NCBI GenBank assembly: GCA_024688365.1 | Contig: JAILEG010000033.1 | Coordinates: forward strand, 1 to 64,000 | DNA: 64,000 nucleotides | Origin: Prevotella sp. | GTDB lineage: Bacteria; Bacteroidota; Bacteroidia; Bacteroidales; Bacteroidaceae | Direction of reading: 5' to 3' | Shown: piece by piece, positions 9,003-17,609 of the stretch | How the letters are laid out: every line of letters begins with the position of its first letter | How positions within the stretch are numbered: the stretch's first letter is position 1 | The notes under the pieces: model-generated | Databases searched by the model: none | Told to the model about the DNA's origin: nothing | What the model saw: only the letters and a program-made list of their open reading frames with translations | Translations under genes and position numbers: made by a program

Positions 9003-10802
9003 CTATTTCCCGGTAGTGCTGATGTCAGAGTTAAAGTCTTTCTCCACAATGTGGGCAAACTCATTCCATCCCTTCGCATTCTTATAGGCATCCAATGTGC
9101 CTGTGGGGATGTAAAGGGTGGCGTTAACGTAAACAGAGGAGGAGAAAAAGAAGTACGGGATACACTGCATGGGGTCTGTCAACAGCACATTTACTGTTGT
9201 CAGGCTGGTACAGTATTTAAAGGCTTCATATTTGATGCTTGCCACGCTGTTGGGAATGGTGACAGATGTCAGACCGCTACACTCACAGAAGGCACCCTCT
9301 CCAATGCTTGTCACACTGTTCGGGATGGTGACAGATGTCAGACTGTTGCAGCCATAAAAGGCATAATCCCCAATTCTCGTCACGCTGTCGGGGATGGTGA
9401 CGGCCGTCAGATTACTGCACCGATAAAAGACACCCCGTCCAACGCTTGTCACACTGTTGGGAATGACGACAGCAGCCAGACCGCTGCACCCATGAAAGGC
9501 TCCCTCTCCAATGCTTGTCACACTATTAGGGATAATGATGGATGTAAGACCGCTACAGTTATCAAAGGCATTCTTTCCAATACTTATTACGCTGTTGGGG
9601 ATAGTGATGGATGTCAGACCGCTGCAGCCCATGAAAGCATCCTTTCCTATACTTGTTACACTGGTGGGGACAATAGTATTTTTACAGCCACATATCAGAG
9701 AGTCAGAGGCCTTTTCAATAATGGCATTACAATTTTCCCTGCTGTCATAGTTAAGGTTGCCTGCTTCTACCCGTATGCGTTCCAGTCCGCTACACTCCAC
9801 GAAAGGTCCACGACCGATATTTGTCACACTATTGGGAATGGTGACGGATGTCAAGCCGCTACAGCCACGGAAGGCATAACCACCAATGCTTGTTACACTG
9901 TTCGGGATGATGACGGATGCCAGACTGCTACAGTCCTCGAAAGCACTTTCCCCAATACTTATCACGCTGTTCGGGATGGTGACAGCTGTCAGACCGCTAC
10001 AGTCCTCGAAAGCACTTTCCCCAATACCTATCACGCTGTTCGGGATGGTGACAGCTGCCAGGCTGTTGCATCCCGAGAAAGCTTCATCGCCAATGCTTGT
10101 CACGCTGTTCGGGATAATAGTGCTTTTACAACCTTGTATCAAGGTATTTGAAGCCTTCTCAATAATGGCATTACAGTTTTCTCTGCTGTCATAGACAGGA
10201 TTGTCAGTATCTACCTGTATGCTTTCCAGTCTGTTGCACTCACCGAAGGGATTACTTCCAATGCTTGTCACGCTGCTAGGGATGGTGACAGATGGCAGGC
10301 TGTTGCAGCCATGGAAAGCCCATTCTCCAATACTTTTCACGCTATTCGGAATGATAATGGATGTCAGACCACTGCAGTCACTGAAAGCAAAAGTTCCGAT
10401 TTCCGCCACACTGTTAGGAATGGTGATGGAAGTCAGAGCCCTGCAGTAAGAGAAGGTAAAAGTTCCAATTTCTGTCACATTGTTCGAGATGGTGACGGAT
10501 GTAAGACCGCTGCAGTTAGAGAAAGCATAATCTCCTATTTCTGTTACGCTGTTCGGGATAGTAACTGATGTCAGACCGTTGCAACACCAGAAGGCATTTT
10601 CTCCAATGCTTGTCACAGGAACTTTCACACCATCACAGAGGACAACAGAAGGTATGACCAAAGTTCCTGATGCCCTCCTGGCATCCTGTACGGTTGCCTT
10701 GTTGTCTGCAATCTCATAGGATATGCCGTCCACTTCTATTTTGTAAGCATAGCTGCTGATGGCAGTCAACAGGCAAAAGAATAAAAAAACAAGCTTCTTC
10801 AT
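9003..10802 (-). CDS. BspA-like leucine-rich repeat surface protein
   Basis: A 599-residue exported protein. The ATG at 10802 starts the signal peptide MKKLVFLFFCLLTAISSYA; the longer frame begins at a TTG inside the -7 box. A short N-terminal beta region (KIEVDGISYEIADNKATV) is followed by 18 LRR_5 (BspA/TpLRR type) repeats of 23 residues with the core IPNSVTSIGxxAFxxCSGLT. Two longer repeats carry the insert YDSRENCNAIIEKAS. It ends with YIPTGTLDAYKNAKGWNEF, the usual C-terminal cap. Such proteins bind host or matrix proteins or partner cells in oral and gut Bacteroidetes. Several 69-base repeats are nearly identical in DNA, so copy number may vary between strains. No T9SS tail is obvious. 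Confidence 0.92.
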   Translation of the reverse strand: MKKLVFLFFCLLTAISSYAYKIEVDGISYEIADNKATVQDARRASGTLVIPSVVLCDGVKVPVTSIGENAFWCCNGLTSVTIPNSVTEIGDYAFSNCSGLTSVTISNNVTEIGTFTFSYCRALTSITIPNSVAEIGTFAFSDCSGLTSIIIPNSVKSIGEWAFHGCNSLPSVTIPSSVTSIGSNPFGECNRLESIQVDTDNPVYDSRENCNAIIEKASNTLIQGCKSTIIPNSVTSIGDEAFSGCNSLAAVTIPNSVIGIGESAFEDCSGLTAVTIPNSVISIGESAFEDCSSLASVIIPNSVTSIGGYAFRGCSGLTSVTIPNSVTNIGRGPFVECSGLERIRVEAGNLNYDSRENCNAIIEKASDSLICGCKNTIVPTSVTSIGKDAFMGCSGLTSITIPNSVISIGKNAFDNCSGLTSIIIPNSVTSIGEGAFHGCSGLAAVVIPNSVTSVGRGVFYRCSNLTAVTIPDSVTRIGDYAFYGCNSLTSVTIPNSVTSIGEGAFCECSGLTSVTIPNSVASIKYEAFKYCTSLTTVNVLLTDPMQCIPYFFFSSSVYVNATLYIPTGTLDAYKNAKGWNEFAHIVEKDFNSDISTTGK

Positions 10803-10841
10803 GTTATTTTTTACAGCTGATTTAGGATGCGTTTGCAATTG

Positions 10842-10849
10842 CAAATATA
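10842..10849 (-). promoter_or_regulatory. -7 promoter box (TATATTTG) for the BspA-like gene
   Basis: This is an exact TAnnTTTG match 40 bases upstream of the ATG at 10802. The in-frame TTG at 10844 lies inside it. Confidence 0.6.
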
Positions 10850-11000
10850 AGTAATAATCTTCATTTTATCCACTCCCGAGCGTAAAATATTGCAGGTAAT
10901 GCGATATTCATCCTATTCCCATTATGCTACAACCGGCATGACTCAGGAATACAGACACACATAAGGACTGAGCCTACGCCGCTGAAGCACACCAGACAAG

Positions 11001-11057
11001 AAAAAGACAGCCTCCCTCTTCCGCCCGTTAACCCCCGACGGGAAGAGGGAGACTGTC
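11001..11057 (-). terminator. intrinsic terminator of the Na/Pi symporter gene
   Basis: A stem of about 17 pairs (11006-11022 with 11041-11057, one mismatch) is followed on the minus strand by a run of five T. It lies 54 bases after the symporter stop codon. Confidence 0.8.
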
Positions 11058-11110
11058 AACATACTATCATGGATTTACAGCAAACCGCCAACGAGTGTTT
11101 GCCTCTCTGG

Positions 11111-12826
11111 TCAGACATCCTGCTGGCGCACACCCATACGTGCCTCAACAACATTGACAACATAGTCGCCGAGCTTCTCACACTCCTGAATGATATCCAT
11201 GTACATCGTCCCGATGGCATAGGTGTACTTATGCTCGTTGACATCGTTGATATTCTGTGAGCGGAGCTGGTTACGGTAGTTGTTGATTTCGTTCTCAATG
11301 TTGAACGAGCGATTCACGTCATTATCCTGCTTGTGCCCCACAAGGATGGAGTTCATCTGTGACAAGGCATCATCCGTCAGCTCAAACATCTGGTGCATGT
11401 GGTCATACTGCTCCTCTGTGAAATCCTCCTTGGCCTTGAGGCGGCGGTTCTCCGTGCGGGCAATGTTGAAGCAGGCATCACCGATGCTCTCCAGCTCGGA
11501 AATCTCACGCAGCATGGAGCGCACCTTATCCTTGGTCTCATCACTCAGATGGGCATTGCTCACCTGGTCAAGATACTTGGCAATCTCAATCTCCATGTTG
11601 TCGGAGATGCCCTCATACTTCTCTATCCGGGAATACAGCTTCACAAAGGCAGCCTCATCCTTGGTTGACAGCAGCTCACGCACCATTCCAAACATGCGCT
11701 GCAGACGGTCGGCAAACGACTGTATCTCCTTGCTCGCCTCCAGCACTGACAGCTCCGGTGTCTTCATGATGCCAGCCTGGATGAAACGCAGGCGGAAATC
11801 CTCTTCCTCCTCGCTCGTGCGTGGCTTGATGATCATGCACACCAGTTTCTCCAGCAACGGGATGAACCAGATGAGCAAGGCCGTGTTGATGACGTTGAAG
11901 CAGGTGTGGAAAGCCGCAAGGACTATAGGGAGCTTCAACGAAAGCTGCATCTGGCTGAGGTTGTGCTGCTGTGGGTCATAGCCTACAAAACCGCAGACCA
12001 TGTTAACAAACGGATAGAACAGGCAGAGTACCCAGATGACACCTATCACGTTGAACATCAGGTGGGCAAGTGCCGCACGCCGCGCCTGGGTATTGGCTGC
12101 AAGGGCTGCAAGGTTGGCGGTGATGGTCGTGCCGATGTTCTCACCCATGACAAGGGCAATGCCAAGGTAGATGGGCAGGACACCCGTGGAACACATCAGG
12201 ATGGTGATTGCCATGACTGCGGCCGAGGACTGCACGACGCAGGTAATGACGGTGCCAATGGCAAGGAAGATAAGAATGGTGAAATAACTGTTTATATCGA
12301 ACGAGCGGAAGAAATCAATGATGGCCGGATTGTGTTCCAGGTTCAGGTCCTTGCCCGCACCACTGAGCAGGACGAGGCTGAAGAACATGAACGACAGACC
12401 GAAGAGGAAATCGCCTATGTAACGCATCCTGCGGGTATAGATGAGGATGATACCTACGAGGAAGGCGGGGAATACAAAGTTGGTCAGGTCAACCGAATAG
12501 CCCAGCGACATGATCCATGCCGTCAGCGTTGTTCCGATGTTGGCTCCCATGATGACCGAGATGGCCTGGGCAAGCGTGAGCAGGCCCGCATTGACAAAGG
12601 AGACCGTCATCACCGTCGTCGCCGAGGACGACTGTACGGCACAGGTGATGAACGTACCGGTCAGCATACCGGTGAAACGGTTGGTTGTCATAGCGCCAAG
12701 GATATGACGCAACTGCGAGCCTGCCATTTTCTGCAGGGCCTCACTCATCACTTTCATACCGTAAATAAGCAGGGCAAGAGAGCCTACAATCTTGAAAGCA
12801 ATTGCTAAATAAGCACTTGTACTCAT
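11111..12826 (-). CDS. Na/Pi cotransporter family protein with PhoU-like tail
   Basis: A 571-residue inner-membrane protein. Two inverted Na_Pi_cotrans repeats each carry a QSSxA motif: CAVQSSSATTVMTVSF near residue 65 and CVVQSSAAVMAIT near residue 200. After about residue 340 comes a cytoplasmic helical domain resembling PhoU (helices with LREISELESIGDACFNIARTENR). The family imports phosphate with sodium; some members may export phosphate. It ends in a strong terminator and is divergent from the nucleoside kinase. No clear TAnnTTTG box precedes it. Confidence 0.9.
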   Translation of the reverse strand: MSTSAYLAIAFKIVGSLALLIYGMKVMSEALQKMAGSQLRHILGAMTTNRFTGMLTGTFITCAVQSSSATTVMTVSFVNAGLLTLAQAISVIMGANIGTTLTAWIMSLGYSVDLTNFVFPAFLVGIILIYTRRMRYIGDFLFGLSFMFFSLVLLSGAGKDLNLEHNPAIIDFFRSFDINSYFTILIFLAIGTVITCVVQSSAAVMAITILMCSTGVLPIYLGIALVMGENIGTTITANLAALAANTQARRAALAHLMFNVIGVIWVLCLFYPFVNMVCGFVGYDPQQHNLSQMQLSLKLPIVLAAFHTCFNVINTALLIWFIPLLEKLVCMIIKPRTSEEEEDFRLRFIQAGIMKTPELSVLEASKEIQSFADRLQRMFGMVRELLSTKDEAAFVKLYSRIEKYEGISDNMEIEIAKYLDQVSNAHLSDETKDKVRSMLREISELESIGDACFNIARTENRRLKAKEDFTEEQYDHMHQMFELTDDALSQMNSILVGHKQDNDVNRSFNIENEINNYRNQLRSQNINDVNEHKYTYAIGTMYMDIIQECEKLGDYVVNVVEARMGVRQQDV

Positions 12827-12913
12827 AATAAATTATTTTGTAATGCGATATTCTTCACATTCCGGGGGATTTTTGTTACCTTTACAGCCCAGTAGAACAA
12901 TTAAGTCACCAGT

Positions 12914-14575
12914 ATGAAACAAGTATTACAAATCCGTTGCAAAAATAATAAAAAAAGTCTAAAAGTCCCAATCGGCAGTACACTTTCTGATATTTTTCAC
13001 GCATTTAATCTCCAGATGGAGCATGGCCCGGTGAGTGCCAAGGTCAACAATAAGGTGGAAGGGCTGCACTATCGGGTCTATAACAGCAAGGACATAGAGT
13101 TCCTGGACCTGCACACCTCATCAGGCATGCGTACCTACACACGGTCACTTTTCCTCGTGCTTTGCAAGGCCGTGCATGATCTCTATCCAGGCAGCGAGGT
13201 GGTCATTGACATCCCCGTGTCGAACGGCTACTACTGCAACCTGAAGCTCGGCCATGCCATCACCACTGAGGACGTAAACCGGATTAGGCACCGCATGCAG
13301 GAAATCATTGACGCACACCTGCCCATCCAGCGTTTCGAGACCACCACAGAGGAAGCCATACAGATGTTCACTGACCTGGGCGACGAGCAGAAGGCAAAAC
13401 TCCTGCGCAGCAGCGGGTCACTCTACACAATCTATTACGTGCTGGACGACTACAAAGATTACTATTATGGCTCCATGCTCACCAATACCGCCCAACTGCG
13501 GCTCTTCGGCCTGGAGGAATATTTTGACGGTGTACTGCTCCGCATCCCATCCACTCAAGATCCGTCCAAGTTAGGCGAGCTGGTGCGGCAGGACAAGATG
13601 TTCGAGGTGTTCAAGGAGCATCACCGATGGCAGAACATCCTTGGCATCAGCACCGTGGGCGATTTCAACGAGGCGGTGAAGAATGGTCTTTCAACTGACC
13701 TCATCAACGTCAGCGAGGCTTTGCAGGAGAAGAAAATATCGCAGATTGCCGACACCATCGCCGGGAGGAAGGAACTCAAGGTGGTACTCATCGCCGGACC
13801 ATCATCAAGCGGCAAGACCACCTTCTGCAAGCGTCTCTCCGTACAGCTGCTGGCAAGCGGTGTCAAGCCCGTTCAGATTTCCCTGGACGACTACTTCGTC
13901 AACCGGGCTGACACACCGAAGGATGCGAACGGCGAGCTGGACTACGAGAGCATCTATGCGCTTAACATCCCGCTGATCAATGAGCAGTTCAATGCTCTCT
14001 TCCGCGGAGAGGAGGTAGAGCTGCCAAAGTACAACTTCCAGACAGGGGAAAGCGAACAGAGCGGAAAGAGACTGCACCTGGACGAGAACAACGTCCTCGT
14101 TGTCGAGGGTATACACGCCCTCAATCCATTGCTGACAGAGCAGATTCCCAATGAGAGGAAGTTCAAAATCTATGCCTCGGCCCTCACCACCATCCTCCTG
14201 GATGACCACAACTACATCCCGACAACCGACAACCGACTGCTCCGCCGCATCGTCCGTGACTTCAAGTACCGTGGCTGCTCGGCGCAGGACACCATCCATC
14301 GCTGGCCCAGCGTGCGCGCCGGGGAGAACAAATGGATCTTCCCTTACCAGGAACATGCCGATGTAATGTTCAACACCGCCATGCTCTTCGAGCTGGCTGT
14401 CATCAAGCCACAGGCTGAGGAGGTACTGGAGCAGGTACCTGAGAACTGTGAGGAGTATGCCGAGGCCTACCGCCTGCGCAAGTTCCTCAAGTACTTTTCC
14501 CCCCTCCCGTTCCGCAACCTGCCGCCAACCTCCCTGCTCCGTGAGTTCCTTGGGGGCAGCTCATTCAAATATTGA
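12914..14575 (+). CDS. nucleoside (uridine) kinase with TGS/ThrRS-like N-terminus
   Basis: A 553-residue cytoplasmic protein. Residues 1-65 resemble a TGS domain and residues 70-230 a threonyl-tRNA-synthetase-like second domain (SNGYYCNLKLGHAITTED). The C-terminal half is a phosphoribulokinase/uridine kinase domain, with the P-loop AGPSSSGKTT near residue 298, the acceptor region SLDDYFVNR and VVEGIHALNP. It phosphorylates uridine or cytidine, or a related nucleoside, in salvage. This fused form is the usual one in Bacteroidetes. It ends at TGA, and a terminator hairpin follows. A TACCTTTA sequence at 12877-12884 is the likely -7 box. Confidence 0.88.
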   Translation: MKQVLQIRCKNNKKSLKVPIGSTLSDIFHAFNLQMEHGPVSAKVNNKVEGLHYRVYNSKDIEFLDLHTSSGMRTYTRSLFLVLCKAVHDLYPGSEVVIDIPVSNGYYCNLKLGHAITTEDVNRIRHRMQEIIDAHLPIQRFETTTEEAIQMFTDLGDEQKAKLLRSSGSLYTIYYVLDDYKDYYYGSMLTNTAQLRLFGLEEYFDGVLLRIPSTQDPSKLGELVRQDKMFEVFKEHHRWQNILGISTVGDFNEAVKNGLSTDLINVSEALQEKKISQIADTIAGRKELKVVLIAGPSSSGKTTFCKRLSVQLLASGVKPVQISLDDYFVNRADTPKDANGELDYESIYALNIPLINEQFNALFRGEEVELPKYNFQTGESEQSGKRLHLDENNVLVVEGIHALNPLLTEQIPNERKFKIYASALTTILLDDHNYIPTTDNRLLRRIVRDFKYRGCSAQDTIHRWPSVRAGENKWIFPYQEHADVMFNTAMLFELAVIKPQAEEVLEQVPENCEEYAEAYRLRKFLKYFSPLPFRNLPPTSLLREFLGGSSFKY

Positions 14576-14634
14576 GCGTCCCTTCACCATACACAGACGG
14601 ATGGAATCCCCCTGCGCCCATCCATTGATGACTG

Positions 14635-14680
14635 ACATGGGGAAGGATAAAATAGTCTTTCCCCATGTTGCCTTATATTC
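14635..14680 (+). terminator. terminator hairpin after the nucleoside kinase
   Basis: The arms ACATGGGGAAGGA (14635-14647) and its near complement (14656-14668) form a tight stem with a loop of about 8 bases, followed by a moderately T-rich stretch. Confidence 0.65.
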
Positions 14681-14800
14681 TTATCAGTCCTTCCCACACA
14701 GACAATTACACCAATTGTTTGTTTTTACCAGCAAAAACAACCTGTTTAAAATAAATACACATTAAATCACATTAAATACAAATACCATGAGTTTTTTTAT

Positions 14801-14808
14801 TACCTTTG
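14801..14808 (+). promoter_or_regulatory. -7 promoter box (TACCTTTG) for the secreted-protein operon
   Basis: This is an exact TAnnTTTG match giving a leader of about 100 bases before the ATG at 14917. With the terminator at 14635 it accounts for most of the 340-base gap; nothing else was seen there. Confidence 0.6.
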
Positions 14809-14916
14809 CGAATTCAAATGCGATTAAGCAATCCCGAAGCTCATTCATGGGGAAATGAAGGACGGGGACAAGCAACTTAACGAAACATCCCCAACCAAAC
14901 ATTTCATTTATCACCT

Positions 14917-15375
14917 ATGAGAAAATTTTTACTTGGAACATTGCTTCTTACAGCAACCTTAAGCGCAAAAGCAGGAGATGGAAAATGGATTCTTATCACC
15001 AATTCCAACCAAAGTGCAGCACTGGAGAACGTCAGCTATCTGCTGGCTGCTGACAATGACACACAGTTCAGCATCATCCTCAAAGAAGGAGAGCCTATCA
15101 GTGGTGTGGAGAGCATCTCCTTCAAGGAGACAGGGACTGATGGAATCTCCACCATAAAAGCAACACAACAGCCTAAAATGGTTGTTGCCAATGGCACACT
15201 GTCCCTATCACTCATAGATTCAAACACTGATGTCGCCATCTATGATCTTGCGGGCAGCCCCCAACCAGCAAAAGTGAGCCGTGGCAACGGCATTACCATT
15301 GACATATCATCCCTGCCTGAAGGTATCTACATTCTGAAAACAGGCAAGCAACAACTGAAGTTCATCAAACGATAG
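14917..15375 (+). CDS. secreted protein with T9SS type A sorting tail
   Basis: A 152-residue exported protein with signal peptide MRKFLLGTLLLTATLSAKA. The middle (residues 25-75) has a short module with IILKEGEPISGVESISF that also begins the next two proteins of the operon in related form. Residues 85-152 look like a Por secretion tail: VAIYDLAGSPQPAK, then ISSLPEGIYILKTGKQQLKFIKR. That tail directs export through the type IX system. There is little beyond the module and the tail, so it may be a small surface or matrix protein. It is first in a three-gene operon. Confidence 0.75.
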   Translation: MRKFLLGTLLLTATLSAKAGDGKWILITNSNQSAALENVSYLLAADNDTQFSIILKEGEPISGVESISFKETGTDGISTIKATQQPKMVVANGTLSLSLIDSNTDVAIYDLAGSPQPAKVSRGNGITIDISSLPEGIYILKTGKQQLKFIKR

Positions 15376-15393
15376 ACACACAGACGGGACAAT

Positions 15394-16281
15394 ATGAAGA
15401 AAATTTCACTCGCTTGCTTCCTGCTCGTCTCAGCAGGAGCTGTTGCACAGAATCCCTTTGTCATTGAGACTAACGATGGCAAACAAACAGAAATGGCTGA
15501 CAAGACACCTTTTATACAGTCTGCCGGAGAATGGTCAGTAGCTGGTATCAGTGTCGCAGACATTAAGTCAGTATCACGTAATAAGAACAACATAAACAGT
15601 TATTCCACCGTAACCTTTGAGGCATGCACCTTTGAACAGGGCAAGCATAACAACCTCAAAGCAGGCAAGGCTGTAACGTATGCAGAGGAAGGATTGATTT
15701 TCAACAACCAGGAAAAATACAGTATGTTCAGTGGTGTATTAGTCTCGGATCAGTCTGAAGTCTCCAAATGGCAGTCAAGTTATCCTGGAACACTGGCCGA
15801 TGACAAAGTCATAGCAACCAACGCGCAAACCCCTGCCGGCGCAAACCTTTCCGCAAAATACGCCATCATACGTGCAGATACATACATGCAGAAATACGCT
15901 AAAGGGCCAGAAGCAGGATTCTCCTTTGCTGACAATGCCGAACATCAGCTGGAATCTGCTATGTTCAACAACACCGCCAATACCTGGCAACAATGTAAAA
16001 TCGGTTATTACAGCAAACCCGGGCTTAAGGACGGAGACTACTTTGAGGTTATCCTTACCGGCTATGATCTGAACGGTGACGTGACAGGTAAGGTGTCTGT
16101 CATCCTGGCAGACTATCGCAATGGCAAAGAATACATCTGCAACGAATGGACAAAAATCAGCCTGGCCACTTTGGGCAAAGTAGCCAAAGTCATCGCCACC
16201 AGTGAAAGCTCAGAAGGATTCAAAGAGCTTTTCGATGATAACTTCGGTTTTTGTATTGACAATATCGCTATTAAACAATAA
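15394..16281 (+). CDS. DUF4465 domain-containing secreted protein
   Basis: A 295-residue exported protein with signal peptide MKKISLACFLLVSAGAVAQ. A short module (NGKQ-like start, GEWSVAGISVADIKSVSR near residues 45-65) is followed by DUF4465, a jelly-roll-like domain. Its signs are FEVILTGYDLNGDVTGKVSVILADYRNGK near residue 215 and the terminal FGFCIDNIAIKQ. DUF4465 proteins are secreted and of unknown function. The stop codon TAA shares its last base with the ATG of the next gene, so translation is coupled. Confidence 0.8.
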   Translation: MKKISLACFLLVSAGAVAQNPFVIETNDGKQTEMADKTPFIQSAGEWSVAGISVADIKSVSRNKNNINSYSTVTFEACTFEQGKHNNLKAGKAVTYAEEGLIFNNQEKYSMFSGVLVSDQSEVSKWQSSYPGTLADDKVIATNAQTPAGANLSAKYAIIRADTYMQKYAKGPEAGFSFADNAEHQLESAMFNNTANTWQQCKIGYYSKPGLKDGDYFEVILTGYDLNGDVTGKVSVILADYRNGKEYICNEWTKISLATLGKVAKVIATSESSEGFKELFDDNFGFCIDNIAIKQ

Positions 16282-17435
16282 TGAAAAAGATACTTCTCAC
16301 CTTGATATTCATGCTTGCGTCCGTCACAGCAGCACAGGCGCAATTCACCCTGACGGGGAAAAACGGGAACCAAAGAATCCCATTCTCAAATCTTCATTTC
16401 AACAAAAAGGAGGGACAATGGACTTTAAACGGAATCCCCATATCACAGATTGACAAAATAAGCCGTACCACGTACTTACCGACAGATACCATATCACTTG
16501 ACAGGAATGTTGGTGGAATGTACTTCGGAGACGTTTGGAAGGAAGGCTATGCCGACTATTATTTCATTTTAGCCAATGACGAGATTGGCCAGACATCAGG
16601 CGAACACAGTCAGCTGGCACCACAGAATCCTGGTGGATACATTCTCTACGTTGACGTGTGGGGAGCTGTGTCTGCTGACCACCATACCCCCATCATCCCT
16701 GAGGGAACCTACACCCTAAGCGACCGACGGGCCAATGGCGCCGCTACGACAGAATACACCCTGGCTACCCTCCACAAAGTAGACAACAGTGGACAGCACC
16801 AACTTAGGGATATTCTCTTCAGCAACGGTCAAGTCACAGTAAAGCACATCACCGGAGGATATGACATAACGGCATCGTTCACAACCAAAGATGGGCAGAA
16901 GCTGAACTTCCACTATACCGGTGCTGTTACGTTGCAGGACCAAAGTGGCGAGACAGACGATACTGGCGAATTCATCACCAAAGATGTAAATATCCTCCCA
17001 GCCGTAGCCAATTTCATGCTGTATGACCAGCATCAAGACTATGACAACTACGTCTTGCGCTTCTTCAGCACCAACGAGCTCACCGCAGACAAACTGCACA
17101 ATAACCGCCCAGGCCTGCTGCTGACAGTCGACATCTACACCGCAAAGGGAGCTGGCATAGGAGGAACCTATCAAGCTGGAACCATGCGCAGCAACTATGC
17201 CATCAGAGAGCAGCCTGGTGTCTACTTCCCAGGCATATATCTTGGCTCACAACCACTTGGTTCCTTCTGCGAACAGGTGAACAATGACTTATCCGTCTCT
17301 ACCTGCCTGGCTAAGGACGGCATAATAACAATCTCTCCTAACGCTGATGGAACTTATACCGTCAATGCCAATCTCACCAGTGACAAAGGAAAGAAAATCA
17401 CCCTATCGTGGACAGGGAGCATAATCCAGAAATAA
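16281..17435 (+). CDS. secreted protein with duplicated lipocalin-like domains
   Basis: A 384-residue exported protein with signal peptide MKKILLTLIFMLASVTAAQA. After a short module (GQWTLNGIPISQIDKISR near residues 48-65) come two related halves, about residues 70-220 and 230-384. Each contains a GTY turn (PEGTYTLSD; GGTYQAG), then a strand group ending in a Gly-Lys turn and YTGAV or WTGSI. This matches a beta-barrel repeat seen in unnamed Bacteroidales secreted proteins. Function unknown. It is translationally coupled to the DUF4465 gene and followed by a strong terminator. Confidence 0.7.
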   Translation: MKKILLTLIFMLASVTAAQAQFTLTGKNGNQRIPFSNLHFNKKEGQWTLNGIPISQIDKISRTTYLPTDTISLDRNVGGMYFGDVWKEGYADYYFILANDEIGQTSGEHSQLAPQNPGGYILYVDVWGAVSADHHTPIIPEGTYTLSDRRANGAATTEYTLATLHKVDNSGQHQLRDILFSNGQVTVKHITGGYDITASFTTKDGQKLNFHYTGAVTLQDQSGETDDTGEFITKDVNILPAVANFMLYDQHQDYDNYVLRFFSTNELTADKLHNNRPGLLLTVDIYTAKGAGIGGTYQAGTMRSNYAIREQPGVYFPGIYLGSQPLGSFCEQVNNDLSVSTCLAKDGIITISPNADGTYTVNANLTSDKGKKITLSWTGSIIQK

Positions 17436-17454
17436 AATACTTATCAATTAAAAA

Positions 17455-17500
17455 GCAGGCAGCTTCAGCATAGCTAAAGCTGCCTGCCTCCGTTTATCCA
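17455..17500 (+). terminator. intrinsic terminator of the three-gene secreted operon
   Basis: An 11-base perfect stem (17455-17465 with 17477-17487, GCAGGCAGCTT) is followed by a T-rich stretch. Confidence 0.75.
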
Positions 17501-17540
17501 GCCTATGCTGGCCCTATAAGTGCTTTTCTCCCTAAAACAT

Positions 17541-17571
17541 TTTGTCCTTTCAATATTTTTTTGCACTTTTG
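17541..17571 (+). promoter_or_regulatory. promoter of korA (TTTGTC -33 and CACTTTTG -7)
   Basis: TTTGTCC at 17541 and CACTTTTG at 17564-17571 lie 39 bases before the korA ATG. The same pair with nearly the same intervening bases occurs at 52850-52879 before the gene at 53045, which supports reading it as a promoter. Confidence 0.5.
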
Positions 17572-17609
17572 CCTTTCAGAAAATACTAACATAAACAAAG
17601 AAATAATCT

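Noticed and set aside
11906..12808. A 300-residue open frame opposite the Na/Pi symporter gene
   Set aside because: It is the antisense of a well-supported membrane protein, has a composition rich in Asp, Gly, His and Arg without domain sense, and no promoter.
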